Below, piece by piece: positions 12,585 to 24,849 of a stretch of 64,000 nt of DNA. Source of the stretch: Bilabrum cf. latius (Eukaryota; Bigyra: Bicosoecida; Bigyra; Bicosoecida); NCBI GenBank assembly GCA_965178125.1, contig OZ237754.1, positions 62,001 to 126,000 on the forward strand, given 5' to 3'. Both the position numbers and the translations under genes were made by a program. The notes beneath the pieces were generated by a model. It was given only the letters and a program-made list of their open reading frames with translations. It did not search any database and was not told where the DNA came from. Every line of letters begins with the position of its first letter. Positions within the stretch are counted from its first letter, which is position 1.

Positions 12585-13529
12585 TCAGCCACAACACCCG
12601 CCTGGTTTCCCCCCACTGCTACCTCCCGCTGGGCCCCCGCCGCCCAAATCGACTCGACCCTCAGAGCTGCCCGACCCACTGCCACCCGCTGCCGCACCAC
12701 CCCTCGCGGCCCCTCCCTTCGCCCTGGTCCCCCCAGATCCTGATCCCGCCCCCGCGCCCCCCGCTGCCGCTGCCCTCTTGGCCCCTTTCCTCCGCAGAGC
12801 CGCCTGCGCGAGCCCCAAGAAGGCCTCCGACACGCCGTCTCCCTTCCTCGAGGACGTTTCTCTGAAGCCGGCCGAGGCGCCCAGCGTGCTTGCCAGCGAC
12901 TCCCCAGTGGCTGGGTCTACTGCCTGCGGGTGGGGGCGGGGGAGAGAGGGCAGCAAGCCGAGTGGGAGTCGTCGGCACTTGAACCTGATAGTGGCGCAAC
13001 GCTCGAATGGATCCTCGAGGCAGACGATGTGCGGGACTTACCCGTTCCGATTCGAGGTCACTTTTGTTGCCTACAAGCACAACGTCAACGTCGCTACCGG
13101 CCTTTTCTCGCAAATCCTCCAGCCAGCGTCGGACGCCCTCGAAGCTATCCTATCTTGTGATGTCGTACACTAGAAGTACACCCTGCGAGATGATGTAGTA
13201 GATGGCAATGATATGCTTTACGTCCTTGCGTATTACAAGTCAAACAATTCTCAGGCGTTTCCAAAAGGATTGCTGAGAAGGCTACTAACATCAGCGCCCT
13301 TGAAATAACTTTTGGCCAATGACCTGAACCTCTCCTATCCAGCAGTATCCCAAATTGTTAGCTTGACCTTCGTTCCATCGATATCCACTGTCTTCTGCTT
13401 GAAATCAATTCCAATCGTGCTGGTCATGTTCGGCCGGAACTCCTCGTCGCAAAAACGGTCCACGAGCGAGGTCTTCCCGACAGCGGAGTCCCCCAACATT
13501 AGTAATCGCAAGCTTCTTTTCGCGGCCAT
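12585..13529 (-). CDS. Rab-family small GTPase, 239 aa
   Basis: Three exons (13529-13290, 13182-13042, 12923-12585) are joined across introns of 107 and 118 bp. G-motifs are clear: GDSAVGKTS (P-loop), TIGIDFKQK (switch I), WDTAGQERF (switch II) and GNKSD (G4); G5 is degenerate. The C-terminus GGCCG suits double geranylgeranylation, so it should act in vesicle traffic. The switch II Gln, the catalytic GTPase residue, is encoded by TAG at 13335-13337, and a second TAG at 13150-13152 gives Gln in DITRQDSF. This is the best single proof that UAG means Gln here. A Gly/Ser-rich insert of ~50 residues precedes the Cys pair, longer than usual for Rabs. The subfamily is not resolved (Rab18/Rab1-like core). 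Confidence 0.92.
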
Positions 13530-13665
13530 TTGGATATATTGCAGCAGGAGTGGTCTAGGACCCGCAGTCAACCGCAGCATTGGGTTGCGTGTAGTTTGCT
13601 CTGCGCGAACGGTGGCCGGTCCACGTCGATAGCAGATCCCAGGTTGAATCAATTGCCATGACCGA

Positions 13666-14586
13666 ATGCCGAGTCTAAAGCGAACATAGCTACTCTACGA
13701 GTAGCTTGCTAAGCTGGAGCCTGAACAGCTCAAGGATCAGGTCGTCCGCGATGAGTTGCAGTTGTTGCTGCAAACCAAGGCGGTACCAATCAAAACGCAG
13801 AAACTGGTTTCCTTGACCGATCAGCTCTTTGCTGGGTTGCTTGAATGTGTGCGTAGGACAGCTGATGAGTCTGAGCGAGACAGGATCCTGTACAAGCTGC
13901 AACAGCATCTCGTGTTTGGTGGAGTGGCATCCAGCCACATTAATCCGACCCCCCAGAAGAGAGCTGCGGCGACGAGGGAGAACACACGACCTGATATGTC
14001 GTTTTCTGCCATAATGCGTGACGGCGGTGCCGCCCTACACCTTGGTGCTGGCATTGTCTCCGGCGCCCTGCTCGGCTACTTTGGTGCTTACGTGATTTTC
14101 GCCAAAGACATCATGACTGGCAACGGTGCCTGGCCTACACGAGCTGTATGGACTGCGATTGCCATTGCTGCCCTTGTGGTTGCGCTTGATCTCGGCCTCA
14201 TTCTCACGCGGGTGTGCCGCAGCTCCATCCCGTCCCAGCGCAAGCGGCTGGCTATGCCGCCCGCGGCGAGGCACGGCGCCGCGGGGATCGGGCCATTCAC
14301 GGACCCGAAGCTACCTGCTAGGAAGATGCACCCAATGCCATCAAGCCCTGGCTCTGACCCACCGCAAGCCACCACCGGGGATTAGGGCACCGACGGCGAA
14401 GTGGAAAGGGACGAGGGTGTAGCGAGGGAGGCTGGCAGGAGCGAGCGAGGCCCCTCCAGGTCTAGGTCTAGCAGCACCACCAGTGGACACAAAGAGGAGG
14501 AGGAGGAGAGGAAGAGGCGAGGCTGTGGCCAGGTCCGCAGACGCAGACAGGCGCGCAAGGAAGAGGAGGAGGGGAAGACTCAATGA
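13666..14586 (+). CDS. Vma12/TMEM199-like V-ATPase assembly factor, 306 aa
   Basis: A single exon runs from ATG 13666 to TGA 14584, with UAG read as Gln at 13687, 13702 and 14383. The N-terminal ~125 residues are soluble and helical (LAKLEPEQLKDQ). Two membrane helices follow, near residues 125-147 and 160-180, separated by a short loop. This N-cytosolic, two-helix layout matches Vma12/TMEM199, ER proteins that assemble the V0 sector of the vacuolar ATPase. The ~110-residue hydrophilic C-terminal tail, rich in Arg/Ser and Glu/Lys, is longer than in known members. The gene is divergent from the Rab gene with 136 bp between starts. Identification is by architecture and general similarity, so another two-TM ER protein is possible. 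Confidence 0.55.
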
Positions 14587-14672
14587 ATGACAACGGGCTG
14601 GACGTGACAATTTGGCCATGGTGTCCTATAGCTAGTGGACCGGAACCATACCCCAGAATATCCCTGTGCATT

Positions 14673-15807
14673 TCAGCTGCTCTCGGTCGCTTTCTCGACC
14701 CCTGCCACCTCCTCTTTCTTGCCCTTGCCTCCTTCCTCGCCCGGTGTGACGAGCGACTTGGCCCCCAGACATCCCCTGAGGAAGCGTGCCACATCCGCTA
14801 GCTCCTCCTCGTTGGCGCTGTGCTGCAGCCCTTTGTACCACTTGAACTGCACCGTGCCCTCCCCAGGGCTGACCCCCGCTGCCTCCCCCTTCGCGTCCCC
14901 GTCCGCCTTCACCTCCGCTGTGCCTGGCATCGTGCTCGCCTCTGCCGCAACCGACTTTGCGACTTTTTCCCTCGTCCACTGGCCTGAACCCCCTCCGCAC
15001 CGCGTGTCCCAGAGCGTCCTGCCCCCATGCAGGCCGCACCACGGGGTCTGCGTCGCCGTGGAAAAAGGCCAGAGGGGTCCCTGCTGCCGCCCCCGACAGC
15101 TCTTCCGGTACCTTGCCCGGCACTGGGAGGTACCCGGACAGCACTGCGCAGCCTGCCAGGGCCTCCCCCGCGCCTCCCGTGGCTCGCAGCGCTGTGCTGA
15201 GCGATAGGGCCCCGCCCTGCGAGAACCCCATGAGAACGATCCGCCCTCTCGGGATTCCCGCCGCTACTTCGTCTGCAATCAACGATTCGATGAACTCCAC
15301 GTTTTCGTCAAGTCCTGGACATGTCTCCTTGGAGCGGTCGCCGTCGAGTGTGCTCAGGTCGTACCACGCAGGCATCGGCATGCCGCCATTTAGGGTCACT
15401 GGGACCGTCGGAGCCGTAGGAAGAACAAATCGGACGTCGGGAAGCTTTGGCGCTAGCATCATTGCGGCGTCTGCCCAGCCCATTGCGGTATCGCCCAGGC
15501 CGTGCGAGAGGATGACCGTGCCCTGCGGCGCATCCACACCGAGTTGACCAAGCGTCTCTTCTGAAGGCTGAAACGCCAACATCTTGCGCCTGCCAGTGGC
15601 ATCTAAGTCTGTTGCCATAGCTACATGCGGAAATCCTGGCGGCATTCGGAGAGGCGTCCACTTGCGTTCGGTCGTGCTAGTTGCTGCTGCGCTTGCCATG
15701 GTGGCAAGAGCTAGGGCAGCCCGTGAAGCGAATGGGTGAGTAAACAACCTACTATTGGTTATTCTCCTCGCGCTTTGCGCGATTCGTCTCGAGTTTCCAA
15801 GCCGCAT
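14673..15807 (-). CDS. Acyl-protein thioesterase / lysophospholipase-like hydrolase, with a frame break
   Basis: This alpha/beta hydrolase belongs to the LYPLA/carboxylesterase 2 family, which removes palmitate from proteins or acyl chains from lysolipids. From ATG 15807 the frame gives an Arg-rich, possibly mitochondrial presequence. The family core follows: LSHGLGDTAMGW (oxyanion loop), GFSQGGALS (nucleophile Ser, residue ~200) and FFHGDADPVV (Asp, ~250). The catalytic His motif WYKGLQHSANEEELADV lies in the +1 frame, which ends at TGA 14673. The shift must occur between about 15010 and 14930, inside a lineage-specific insertion with GGGGG and AAAAA runs. No believable intron fits. A sequencing indel is the simplest explanation; programmed frameshifting or a fresh mutation are alternatives. 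It has no UAG codons. Confidence 0.8.
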
Positions 15808-15905
15808 TCAGTATGCTCTTTTGCGGCAACTAACAATCTTCTTCTTTGCAATTTGCAGCACCACAAGATTGAGTGGTGGAAGGTGGAGCAAACGCTTTAA
15901 GATCA

Positions 15906-16739
15906 TTATCGTCCACGACCCCTTCCGCCACCCCGTCCTCGTCCGCCGCCGCGACCCCTGCCTCCCCCACGACCTCGGCCCCTGCCCCTGCCACTGCCTC
16001 CTCTGCCCCTGCCACCGTCGCCGAACCTGCCTGGCACCCGCAGTACCCCACCTCGGACCGGTGCTGAGTCCAGATCCAATGTACCCCCCGCAGCCCTAGT
16101 CTTTCGCCTGCGCTAAGCCATGTCGAAGGCCTTGGAGCGAACCTTGCCCAGCGCGAATGAGGCCCCCGACCTGCTGCGGCTGTGCACCCTGTCCTCCTCC
16201 CTCTCCTTTTCCTTCCTCTTCTTTTCTTGCTCCTGCTGCTTTTTCTTCACGCCGAAAAACATCTTGAGAGGCATTTTTACCTTGTGTTGTACGATTGCAC
16301 CGGCCCTGGACCGCTCCTTCGCCTTCCATATTTCCTTGTCACGGCCTTCCAGTTCTTCGACGCCAAGCTGCATGGCCTCACGCTGAAACTCAATGAACTT
16401 TTTTCGCCTTTCATAGGTGTCTCCATCCTCAGCTAATTCGGCTTTTCTACCCTATCGCTTTCTAGTGTCTTTCCTGGTGCCCCCAGAGCCAGCCTCGCTG
16501 TCGCTTCCGCTTCCGGCGGGCTCATCGTCCTAATTCGCAACCTTACGTTTTTTCTTTATTTGTTCAGCCGCGGCACTAGCACCACCGGCCATTCCCACGC
16601 CCGAGTAGTCCACTTCAACTATTTTGCCGGCAGTCGCATCGTTCTCGACAACCTGTGCTCTCTTGCGCTTCTTGGCCCTTCTTTTCGGAATGAACCCCTT
16701 TGGATCGTCGGATAGTGCATGTCTTGACTGCGAGAGCAT
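15906..16739 (-). CDS. Basic nuclear protein, possibly DUF4602/C1orf131-like, RGG tail
   Basis: A single frame from ATG 16739 to TAA 15906 (immediately followed by TGA) gives 277 residues with three UAG-Gln codons, two of them at 16530 and 16113. The N-terminus carries nuclear-localisation-type clusters (KRRAKKRKR, KKKRK). The middle (REAMQLGVEELEGRDKEIW, then GVKKKQQEQEKKRKEK) is reminiscent of DUF4602 (human C1orf131, a nucleolar small-subunit processome protein). The last ~70 residues are a GRGRGG-type RGG box expected to bind RNA. The family match is from memory of general pattern only. The tandem TAA-TGA stop is worth noting because UAG is reassigned here. Confidence 0.6.
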
Positions 16740-16874
16740 CAAACCCGACCGTCACGCTATGGAAACGACTGTGCAACGCCGGTTGACTTGCAGTTGCACT
16801 TTCGTTCCTTGCGCGAAGGTTCGTTTCAACTACCAGCCCCTTGATCCGATCAACGGAGGGGCTGTGCCCGGCAG

Positions 16875-19124
16875 TCAGTGTTCTGCCCCTCCTCCCCCTG
16901 CCTGCACTCCTGCGTAGTACCCGCTCACCATGGCAGCCACGATCCCGCGGAATGCGCCGGCCGCATCCCCTGCGACCAGCAGGTCGGGGCCCCCCTCAGG
17001 CTGCCCCTTCGCCTGCCTGCCGTCGTCACCCTCTGATCCACGGGAGCCCCCCGGCCCCGCACCGACCTAGGTCATCTCCTCCATGCACCACAGGCTACCT
17101 CTCTCTCGCCCGTCCAGATCAGGATACCACCCCACGCCTTCCAGCGTGGGCAGCGCCAGACCCAGCAAGTTGCCCTCCGATTCATGCCCCCCTTCTGCAC
17201 CCGCTGCACCCCCATCTTCGCCCCCAACTTCCTTGGCAGAAGCACCAACTAAACTTCCCCCTGCCTCCTCCTGTCCCTCCCAGCGCATCAAGCCACCGAC
17301 TGTTCCCCCGCCTGCCCCTGCCTCCTCCAGCAGCGCCAGTCCCAAGCGCAGCAGCCCGGCCCCGTGGCCCCCGTATTCCTCCTCGATCCTGGGGTCGAAT
17401 GGGCTACGGGCATAGACCGCCCTGTGCTCGTGGCTACTCGAGCCATGGAACATCCGCATATCGTGGGCCACAGCTCGGGCCATGCTGTGGTCCAGCACCC
17501 TCACGTTGAAGCCCATGTTGTGCAGCACGCCGCCTCCTGCTGACACCCCTGTGGAGACCGTTTCCTGCCCTCCTACGACTGGCTCGAACTTCGCTCGCAG
17601 CTCCTCCGCAGCCCGCAGACTCCCTTCCTCCGACAGATCCCCCCGCCCACTCAGCAGCAGCGAGCCGCCGCCCACATCCGCCTCCACCACATCCCCCGCC
17701 CTGCAGAAGCAAAAGGTGCGCCATTCCACCCAGCCCTCGTGCAGCACCCGGGCTGCTGGGTCTGCACCAGCACTTGCACCTGCACCTGCATCACTTCCAC
17801 CTCCATGGCCACCGCTATCGCCAGCTAGCTCCACAACGCCGCCGGCCAGCAGCCGCACCCGCCGCCGAAGCACCAGTTTCGGATCCAGCTGGTGCGACTC
17901 GAGAGCGGCGAACAGCGGGGCGCTGGGGGGACCCACCACCCGCGCCCCGTACTCCAGCCGGCGAAACTAGGACCGGAGCCTGAGTCCAGAGGGAGAGCCG
18001 TCGAGGTCATGATCACCATCTGCCACGTCTCTCGCGCGTGCTTGCAGTGGCGATCCAGTGCCTTTCGCTGCCTCACCTCTCAGCATGGCTGTGCCAGCAC
18101 CCGGGGAAGGCCCCCTTGCGATGTCCTGAACCGAATCACTCTGCATCGGCCAGCATCTGCCGCCCGCGAGGATCACCCGATTGCAGCGGAGTGTGACAAG
18201 CGGTTCCAACGCCTAACTCGCACCACCACCACAACCGCTGGCGCTTCTACTAGCAGTGGTGACTCCCTCCGAGTCTATCCTCTCCGCGCTGGAATCGAGA
18301 ACTGGTCGAACCGGCACCTCCCAGCCCCTGCCACCGTCCAGGCACCGCCGAGGAGTCCCCGCCCAGGCCCCGGTGAAGATCCAACCGTGGGGAGCTGCCG
18401 ACACTGGCAGAGCGAGCGGGTCGCTTGGCTGGTCTCCGCTTCGTCGGGACGCTGCCGATTCCACTGTCCTCAAATGCTCGCGCAGCTGCTGCACCCCTTG
18501 CTGCGAGAGAGGCCCCGTCGGCCCGATCTCGTCGCAGAGGCGCTGCACCATGGCCTCGCGCCCCTCCTGCCCGATGTAGATGCTCGGATAACGCTTCAGC
18601 TTCCACGACCCGATATTGGCCGCATCGGGGGCAGTAGAACTAGCGAGACATTTAGTCGGCTTCAAAGCAGCTTCGGGGAAATCCGGAACCGCCGAGGCAT
18701 CGTCCGCATACGTTCGCAAGACCCCAGCTACCCAGCCGTAGCTTCGACGGAGGATTCCGCTCTGACTGAGATTCCACAGCTCCGTGGCAGATGGGAAGAA
18801 GCTAAACTTTCCATCGCTCCACGCTCCTGCACCACCGCATCCCGAAACTGAATCAGATGGACGGTCGCGAGAGCGTTCTCGAAGGGCTGGACCTGCCTCC
18901 AGCACCACGACGCTAGATGAACCCGATTCCAAAGCACCATGCGCCGCAGCCAGCCCCGCAGGCCCCGCACCTACTACGACAACATCAGATTTGATAATTT
19001 GTCCCGCCTGATTCCACAAAAGGCGCCTAGGGAGACACCAACGGAAGGGCGTAGTCTAGCGACGCCAAGCTCCCCCATAAATGGCAATCATTGCGGGGAC
19101 ATGCCGCACAAAGGAGCCCTTCAT
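16875..19124 (-). CDS. FAD-dependent oxidoreductase (COG2509-like), 749 aa
   Basis: One intronless frame runs from ATG 19124 to TGA 16875, including UAG-Gln codons at 18213, 17967 and 17067. The Rossmann dinucleotide-binding motif VVVVGAGPAGLAAA sits near residue 48, followed by LEAG at the end of the second beta strand. Further features are CGGAGAWSDGK, FRRLEYGARVVGP near residue 390, and a C-terminal FAD loop (LLVAGDAAGAFRGIVAAM). These match the uncharacterised FAD-dependent dehydrogenases of COG2509. The N-terminal ~45 residues are basic and could target an organelle. A Met at residue 12 is an alternative start. Large Gly/Ala inserts lengthen it relative to bacterial homologues (~450-550 aa). 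The substrate is unknown. Confidence 0.8.
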
Positions 19125-19317
19125 ATGCTTAGCTTCGGTTGTCAAACGCTTAGTTGACCTTCATACTGATATAGTACGAAGATGGATATGATGGACCCAT
19201 GTCAGGTTGCATTCAAGCATCTTCATCTTCACTGTGTGACAGATTCAATAATGAAGATGAAGCACGTTTCTGGAACATCAGCGCAATATCATACTTTGCT
19301 CTCTGCTCCTTTACAGA

Positions 19318-21021
<1,704 letters not shown>

Positions 21022-21148
21022 ATCGGTGACCGAGACCCGGAACCTCCAAAACCGGAACAATCTGCGGATTCGCAAAATTTCAGCTATAGGTCGGTATTAC
21101 TGCGGTTCCCGTTGCGTTTCGCCGTTGGATGTGTGATTTGTGCTAACA

Positions 21149-24100
21149 ATGAACAGCTTGGCAGGAACCCGTGCAGCCTCTCGATGGTTGCGGTCGCACA
21201 CGCGCCTGTTTCACACCATGCAACGGAGGCATCGTTCAACTCAAGCCTTCACGGCAGCCCAGCAAGCGATTCGCTCGGGGTTTATGAAGTTGGTTGATTC
21301 AGGTGGTGACGTTACCCTGGACTCGACTACCAGCTAGCCGTCCATTGCAGTGATGGACACTTCGTGCAATCCGCCTACGCTTTGCCACGAGGCCATGCTG
21401 CTGAGAGCTTTCGACAAGGTAGGCGCACGCGCTGGAGTCATTTTAGTTAGTAGCTCAAATGCCGATAAGGCATCTGCGGCTGGTCATGGCTCTACTCTAG
21501 CGAAACGGCTGGGCCTAGCGCACGCAGCGGCCTCCAGCGTCATGCGGCAGGAAGCCTCGAGGAAGGTTGCTTGCGCTGTGACCGACACCCCGCTGTTTGT
21601 CGACAAAGCAAAGATGCTAAGAAGGGCGCTGCAACCAGGACAAGAAGCAATGTTTCTCTTGGGTGCCGACACGGTCCGCAGGCTGCTGGACCCCTGCTAC
21701 TACGTCGTGAGGGCTCGCAGCGGAGAGGTGGCTGCCGCTGGCAGTGGCAGTAGCAATATCACTGGAAGTGGTGGTCGATCCCTGGTTGGAGCATCGAGTC
21801 TGGCGCACGGAGGGTGCTGCGGGTGCAAGTCCGGCGCATTGCACGCCCGCTCCCGTGTGGACGGTGCATGTGGCAGCCCAGCTGCTGCCGGCAGCCTGCA
21901 CCACGGCCTCGGCGGAGGGGCGGCGCTCCGGGAAGCCGTTGAGGAGCGTGATCTGGCGCTTGAGGAGATGCTGTTTGGAGGGGGGGTTGGCCATGGTGCT
22001 GCGCCCACTGGCAGCGATGGACCTGCCTCCAGTGCAGCAGAGGACTGGGGGTCGGTAGCATCGGCATCGACTGGGGCTGGGACTGGGGTGCGCATTCGTC
22101 TCGTGTGCTTCGAGAGACCCACTGGACCAAATGTTGATGGTGTGACGACTGATCACTTGGATTAGCTCCTTGGTGCGACCAAGCCCCCATCCGCTGACAG
22201 TGCAGCCACAGCCTCGGATGAGGTGCAGATGCAGATGCAAATGTACGCGCCCCTCCCAGCTCGTTTGGCGGGCCAGGTAACCAGGTTGAGGCAGCTCTTC
22301 CTGCGGGAGGACGCGGAATCACCGTTGCTACGGGAGGGGCGCCAAAGAAACGCGGCGGTTCCGCCTTGGGAGGACCTGCCCTGGCTGCAGCGCGTGTGGC
22401 TGGGCCTGGAGCCGGGCAGGGGGCTCTCCTCCACACAGGCCAGGATGGACATCGCCGCGTGGATGGGGGGGCAAAGCGCGGGCTAGAGGGACGAACGGGT
22501 AGAGGATGGGGAGGAGGTGGGAGCGCTGTACCCTGGGGAATACGAGGGCCATGCCAGCCCCTGTCTATCCCCGGAAGTGGACGAGGCCGCACGCCGCTCC
22601 GGCTTGTACGCAGAGACAGACCCAGGTGGACACCGGATGGTGGACAGTGGTGAATAGGCCAAGAGGTTCGACTGGCGATCCGTGGGCTGGGCTGCCTTGG
22701 GTGTGTGCGCATCAGCTGTGCTGCTGCACCTGTGGAAGGGCACTGGGCAAAGCCGAGGGTAGGGCTCAATCCAGTGCCAGGAGGCTAGTCGGCAGCACCA
22801 ATAGAGCCCCTATACCGAACCCAGCCATGACGAGCGCAGCCCCAGCCCCAGCCCCAGCCCCAGCCCCAGCCCCAGCCCCAGCCCCAGCCCCAGCCCCAGC
22901 CCCAGCCCCAGTTCAGCCACGGCATGGTACTCAGCCCACCGCCGCATGCACCGCGGGCGCGAGGAGGGCCGCCCCCGCGCGGGGTACTTGGACGAGGCAC
23001 AGCGAGTGCTGGCCTCTCCGGTCCCTAGGGCGCGGCTGGACCAGCTGGGGGCCATGGTGGGGAGGTGGGCTGCTGGCGCTCGCTGTGTGCCCGCGTCCGA
23101 TCGGTCTACAGAGGACACGGTGCGCTTGTGGGAATGGCCGCGTCCTGACAGCGAAAGGCCGGTGGTAGGGAGTATTCCAGTCGCTGATCCGGCCTTGAGG
23201 GAGGGCGAGGTGCCCAGTCTTCTCAATGGCATCAGTCTGCGGGTATTTGACAGCAGAAGTGCAGCCTAGGTGGAACAAACAGCTGGGATCACGCGCAGTA
23301 TCACAGTGCCTGCCAGTCGCGACGATGTGGATCAGCTCAATCCCGCGCTGCTGGCGGGCCTGCTGCGCGCACATGAGGCCAACGAGCTACGCGAATGGCT
23401 GATGGGGGCAATGAGCACAAGTGCACGAGGGCCTCCCATGGGGGCAATGAGCACAAGTGCACGAGGGCCTCCCATGGGGGCAATGAGCACAAGTGCACGA
23501 GGGCCTCCCATGGGGGCAATGAGCACAAGTGCACGAGGGCCTCCCATGGGGGCAATGAGCACAAGTGCACGAGGGCCTCCCATGGGGGCAATGAGCACAA
23601 GTGCACGAGGGCCTCCCATGGGGCCACGAGACTCGGCGAAGGGCGGGCCCCCGGGCTGGGGATATCACACGCAGGGCAGGCGCCAGCTCGCCTTTGAGAG
23701 CCCTTAGCTGTCGGCCGAGCTGTGGCACAGGGTGACGGCTTAGTCTGGCTCCGGGCTGTTCCCTCGCAGGGTGTGGATGGGGGGCCGTCGGTGGAGGGTG
23801 GCGGGGCTGGGCACGGGTTGGAGGGCCGTGTGGTACGGACAGGGCGCTCGTCACACCTGGCACTGCGACGAGGCTGTGATCGGTGGTGGGCCGAATCCCT
23901 GCCGCTTCGTCCAGCCTCGCGCTGCCAACGGGGGCCCGCCGTCGGACGGTGCTTGCACCAGGGACCATGGCAGCGGGGACACACGCATCACGGTGCGGTC
24001 CACAGAAGGGGGCCTCAGGCACGTCTCGTGCTGCACACTCATGCTGTATCTAACCGCACCTGCGTGCGATGCATCTGGGGGACAAGGCAGCACCAGCTCG

Positions 24101-24676
24101 ACTGCGTTTCGTGGAGGCCAGCTCGTATGGCTGCAGCCAGGCAGCCCGGTGCCGCAGCCGTCCAGCGAGACGCCGAACTGCAAGGCCTAGCAGCAGCCAT
24201 AGCACACACGCCATGCGCTCGGCGTCCTACCCCGCTTGGGGGACGCCGCACTCGTCACATACGACACCCCTCACGCGAGCCTGCCGCAAGCCCCGGCCAG
24301 CACTGGAGGCAGCGAAAGGCCCGGACCGATGAGCGCAGGGCTCGAGGGAGGACAAACCGGCGAGCCAAACTCGTCGTGCTAGCTGGCAGGGAAGGTCATT
24401 CTCCGCGGGGATGTGTGGCTGGAGCGAGAGGAGGGCGAGGCAGACGTGGAAGACGGACGCGGGTCGATTGAGGCTTGCAGCCGTGCGGTGGAGCTGTACC
24501 ACAAAGCGCGCCAATACCGAGCATCTGGGCGATGGAAGGATGCCGATACTATGTTCGCAGAGGCCCTCAGGGGCTCCGAGGCCCCCCAGGCAGGGATGGG
24601 TGCGGCGGAGGCCAATTGCCAGTGGCTGCGGGTACTCCGCGAGTAGCCTTCATATGAGCCAAATCAAAGTAAATCC
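21149..24676 (+). CDS. Fused POF1-like nucleotidyltransferase and 2OG-Fe(II) dioxygenase, 1175 aa
   Basis: A single uninterrupted frame runs from ATG 21149 to TAA 24674, with about 13 UAG-Gln codons. The N-terminus is Arg-rich and acid-free, as in mitochondrial presequences. Residues ~65-190 resemble POF1-type NMN adenylyltransferase-like proteins: SCNPPTLCHEAML (degenerate HxGH region) and MFLLGADTVRRLLDPCYY. The middle contains a possible transmembrane segment (VGWAALGVCASAVLLHLW), a Ser-Pro microsatellite and six copies of a 12-residue repeat. Residues ~870-1130 resemble a prolyl-4-hydroxylase-type oxygenase: WHCDEAVI (HxD iron ligands), CCTLMLYL, GGQLVW, GDAALVTYDTPHASLP (distal His) and KVILRGDVWLER (2-oxoglutarate-binding Arg). 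No stop or splice signal separates the halves, so I read a fusion; two genes joined by read-through is the alternative. Confidence 0.7.
22837..22910. repeat. CAGCCC hexanucleotide microsatellite, ~12 units
   Basis: A near-perfect CAGCCC tract inside the fusion gene, in frame, encoding about 12 Ser-Pro dipeptides. The antisense strand also stays open through it (Gly-Trp repeats), which makes a misleading shadow ORF. Confidence 0.95.
23402..23617. repeat. 36 bp tandem repeat, six copies, in frame
   Basis: Six essentially identical 36-base units encode the 12-residue repeat MGAMSTSARGPP in the linker upstream of the dioxygenase domain. Perfect identity between copies implies very recent expansion or homogenisation. 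The period is a multiple of three, so copy number changes keep the frame. Confidence 0.95.
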
Positions 24677-24849
24677 TCGATCTAAATGCTTAATAGATCA
24701 ATGAATGGGCGTGAGTGTCTTTTTGGCAGCAATATTACACCTGTGGTGCCCAGGTCAAACCAGCATCGATCGGAGCCACGGCGGGGCAGCAGTTTCCGTT
24801 CCGTCGTGGCGGAACTTTTCTGCATTCAATACGAGGAATTTCACCAACA

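Noticed and set aside
23402-23617. CRISPR-like array from regularly repeated 36 bp units
   Set aside because: The units are contiguous without spacers, lie in a coding frame and encode a peptide repeat in a eukaryotic gene.
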